NCBI GenBank assembly: GCA_003641675.1
Contig: QNBI01000148.1
Span: 1 to 5,748, forward strand
Length of the DNA: 5,748 bases
Reading direction: 5' to 3'
Source of the DNA: Spirochaetota bacterium
GTDB taxonomy: Bacteria; Spirochaetota; Spirochaetia; SZUA-6
The notes under the pieces were generated by a model. It saw only the letters and a program-made list of their open reading frames with translations. It was not told where the DNA came from and made no database searches. Within the stretch, counting starts at the first letter, position 1. Each line of letters begins with the position of its first letter. This document shows positions 5,170 to 5,748 of the stretch, one piece after another. The position numbers and the translations under genes were made by a program.

Positions 5170-5343
5170 TTATGTTTCTTTCATACCAGAAATAAGATCA
5201 ACATCATCACAATCCTGTAGTTCAGGCTGAATGGTAACATGATTAATCCCGAAATCTTCATCAAGTTTTCGTTTGACATCATCAAGAACCGACTGTACTT
5301 TGCTTAGAGGTATACCTGAATCCGTATAAAAATATAGTAGTTG
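5170..5343 (-). pseudogene. C-terminal remnant of a cation diffusion facilitator (CDF) metal exporter
   Basis: A 57-codon minus-strand frame ends at TAA (5170-5172) and is closed upstream by TAG (5344-5346), with no start codon near its beginning. The peptide contains IPLSKVQSVLDDVKRKL, then DEDFGINHVTIQPEL and a CDD tail. The helix followed by FGI-x-HVTIQ is the hallmark of the cytosolic metal-binding domain at the end of CzcD/ZitB-type CDF transporters, which export Zn, Cd, Co or Fe. All membrane segments are missing, so it cannot function. The break lies near 5335-5345, towards the IS fragment, and insertion or deletion linked to that element is the likely cause. Family assignment rests on motif memory but is fairly strong. 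Confidence 0.7.
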
Positions 5344-5524
5344 CTAAAAAAGTATCATAGAATCATATTCTGGGACAGGATTAAGCTTAACTTGAAAAAT
5401 AATTATTTTTACACAAAAGAGATTTACTAATTTTGGCAGTATTCGATGGGATTTTAACAGATTTTGTGACTGAATAAAGACACCTGTCCTACAAGTTTTG
5501 CTGCTGATATGATATTTTTAGAAC
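5344..5524. other. non-coding junction between CDF remnant and transposase
   Basis: No coding frame is convincing here. The stretch holds a 16-bp perfect palindrome AAAAATAATTATTTTT (5395-5410) and a pair of 7-bp inverted copies, GGACAGG (5373-5379) and CCTGTCC (5483-5489). The latter begins CCTGTCCTACAAG about 36 bases from the transposase stop and is a candidate terminal repeat, because many IS1380 ends begin with CCT. Without the other IS end, the boundary cannot be fixed. Confidence 0.35.
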
Positions 5525-5748
5525 CTAAAGAGTGCAAAAAGTTTTATACAACCTGGAAAAGACCGACAGCCACGGATCATGGTCATGGAGTTTAATCCAC
5601 CAGACATGGGCATGGTGGGTAATCTTGCATCCAACACGGATAAGATCATCAATTACTTTTCGCAAGCGCTTACGAATTACTTTATGTTCATAGGGAAGAT
5701 CTTCCTTGAAAGACAAAGCTGTTTGCCCAATAAAGCGTAAGGCATTAA
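5525..5748 (-). mobile_element. C-terminal part of an IS1380-like transposase, cut by the window edge
   Basis: The minus-strand frame is open from the window edge for 73 codons to TAG (5525-5527); no start is visible, so the gene continues outside. The order of features in the peptide, an ALSFKEDLPYEHKVIRKRL helix, then a second helix VIDDLIRVGCKI and HHAHVWWIKLHDHDPW, matches the end of DDE group 1 (IS1380) transposases. There a conserved VGA-(K/R)-VVRHAR segment is followed by a hydrophobic strand and HPW. The catalytic DDE residues lie outside the window, so activity cannot be judged. The apparent start at 5716 is an internal TTG, not a real start. It borders a truncated CDF gene and probably took part in the rearrangement. 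Confidence 0.75.

Noticed and set aside
5395..5410. 16-bp A/T palindrome as an operator or origin
   Set aside because: Only A/T bases and no promoter or iterons nearby; such a palindrome can arise by chance in A/T-rich DNA.
5525..5716. A stand-alone 63-residue protein starting at 5716
   Set aside because: The frame continues upstream to the window edge with transposase-like sequence, so the TTG at 5716 is internal.

Overview
The window reads as a piece of a bacterial metal/metalloid-resistance island of low to moderate GC, bounded on its right by a transposon end. Every intact gene lies on the minus strand, so transcription runs from right to left. Promoters are of the sigma-70 type (TTGACA, 17-bp spacer, TATATT or TATTTT) and ribosome sites are canonical (AAGGAG, GGAGG). 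These point to a bacterium, but the lineage cannot be fixed from this sequence alone.

Layout from the right edge, in direction of transcription. (a) 5525-5748: the last 73 codons of an IS1380-like transposase running off the window. (b) 5344-5524: non-coding DNA, probably IS end or junction. (c) 5170-5343: a headless C-terminal remnant of a cation diffusion facilitator (CDF) metal exporter. (d) 3634-5049: a complete FAD/NAD(P)H disulfide oxidoreductase with its own promoter, related to dihydrolipoamide dehydrogenase and mercuric reductase but typical of neither. (e) 3249-3633: a small GC-rich hairpin, a possible plus-strand gene remnant, an A/T-tract region, then a strong promoter with overlapping palindromic operators. 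(f) 312-3248: a tight four-gene operon: ArsR/SmtB repressor, ArsP-type permease (PF03773), two-domain CHR-family (chromate transporter-like) protein, and a small thioredoxin-like protein. (g) 149-301: a headless coding remnant after the operon. (h) 1-50: the first 16 codons of another minus-strand gene, preceded by an inverted repeat.

Working model (inference): metal(loid) binding to a Cys-x-Cys site releases ArsR from palindromes at the operon start site, switching on two dissimilar exporters and a dithiol protein that may keep the metal(loid) or its target thiols reduced. The separately transcribed flavoprotein could provide reducing power or reduce a metal directly. ArsR-family repressors and PF03773 permeases are often found together. 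The addition of a CHR protein and a CxxC thioredoxin in the same transcript, with a reductase lacking the usual catalytic His next door, is the most interesting part. Truncated genes on both flanks indicate repeated rearrangement.

Several apparent long ORF starts are misleading. I place the starts of the reductase (GTG at 5049), ArsR (TTG at 3248) and ChrA (ATG at 1850) by their Shine-Dalgarno sites and promoters.
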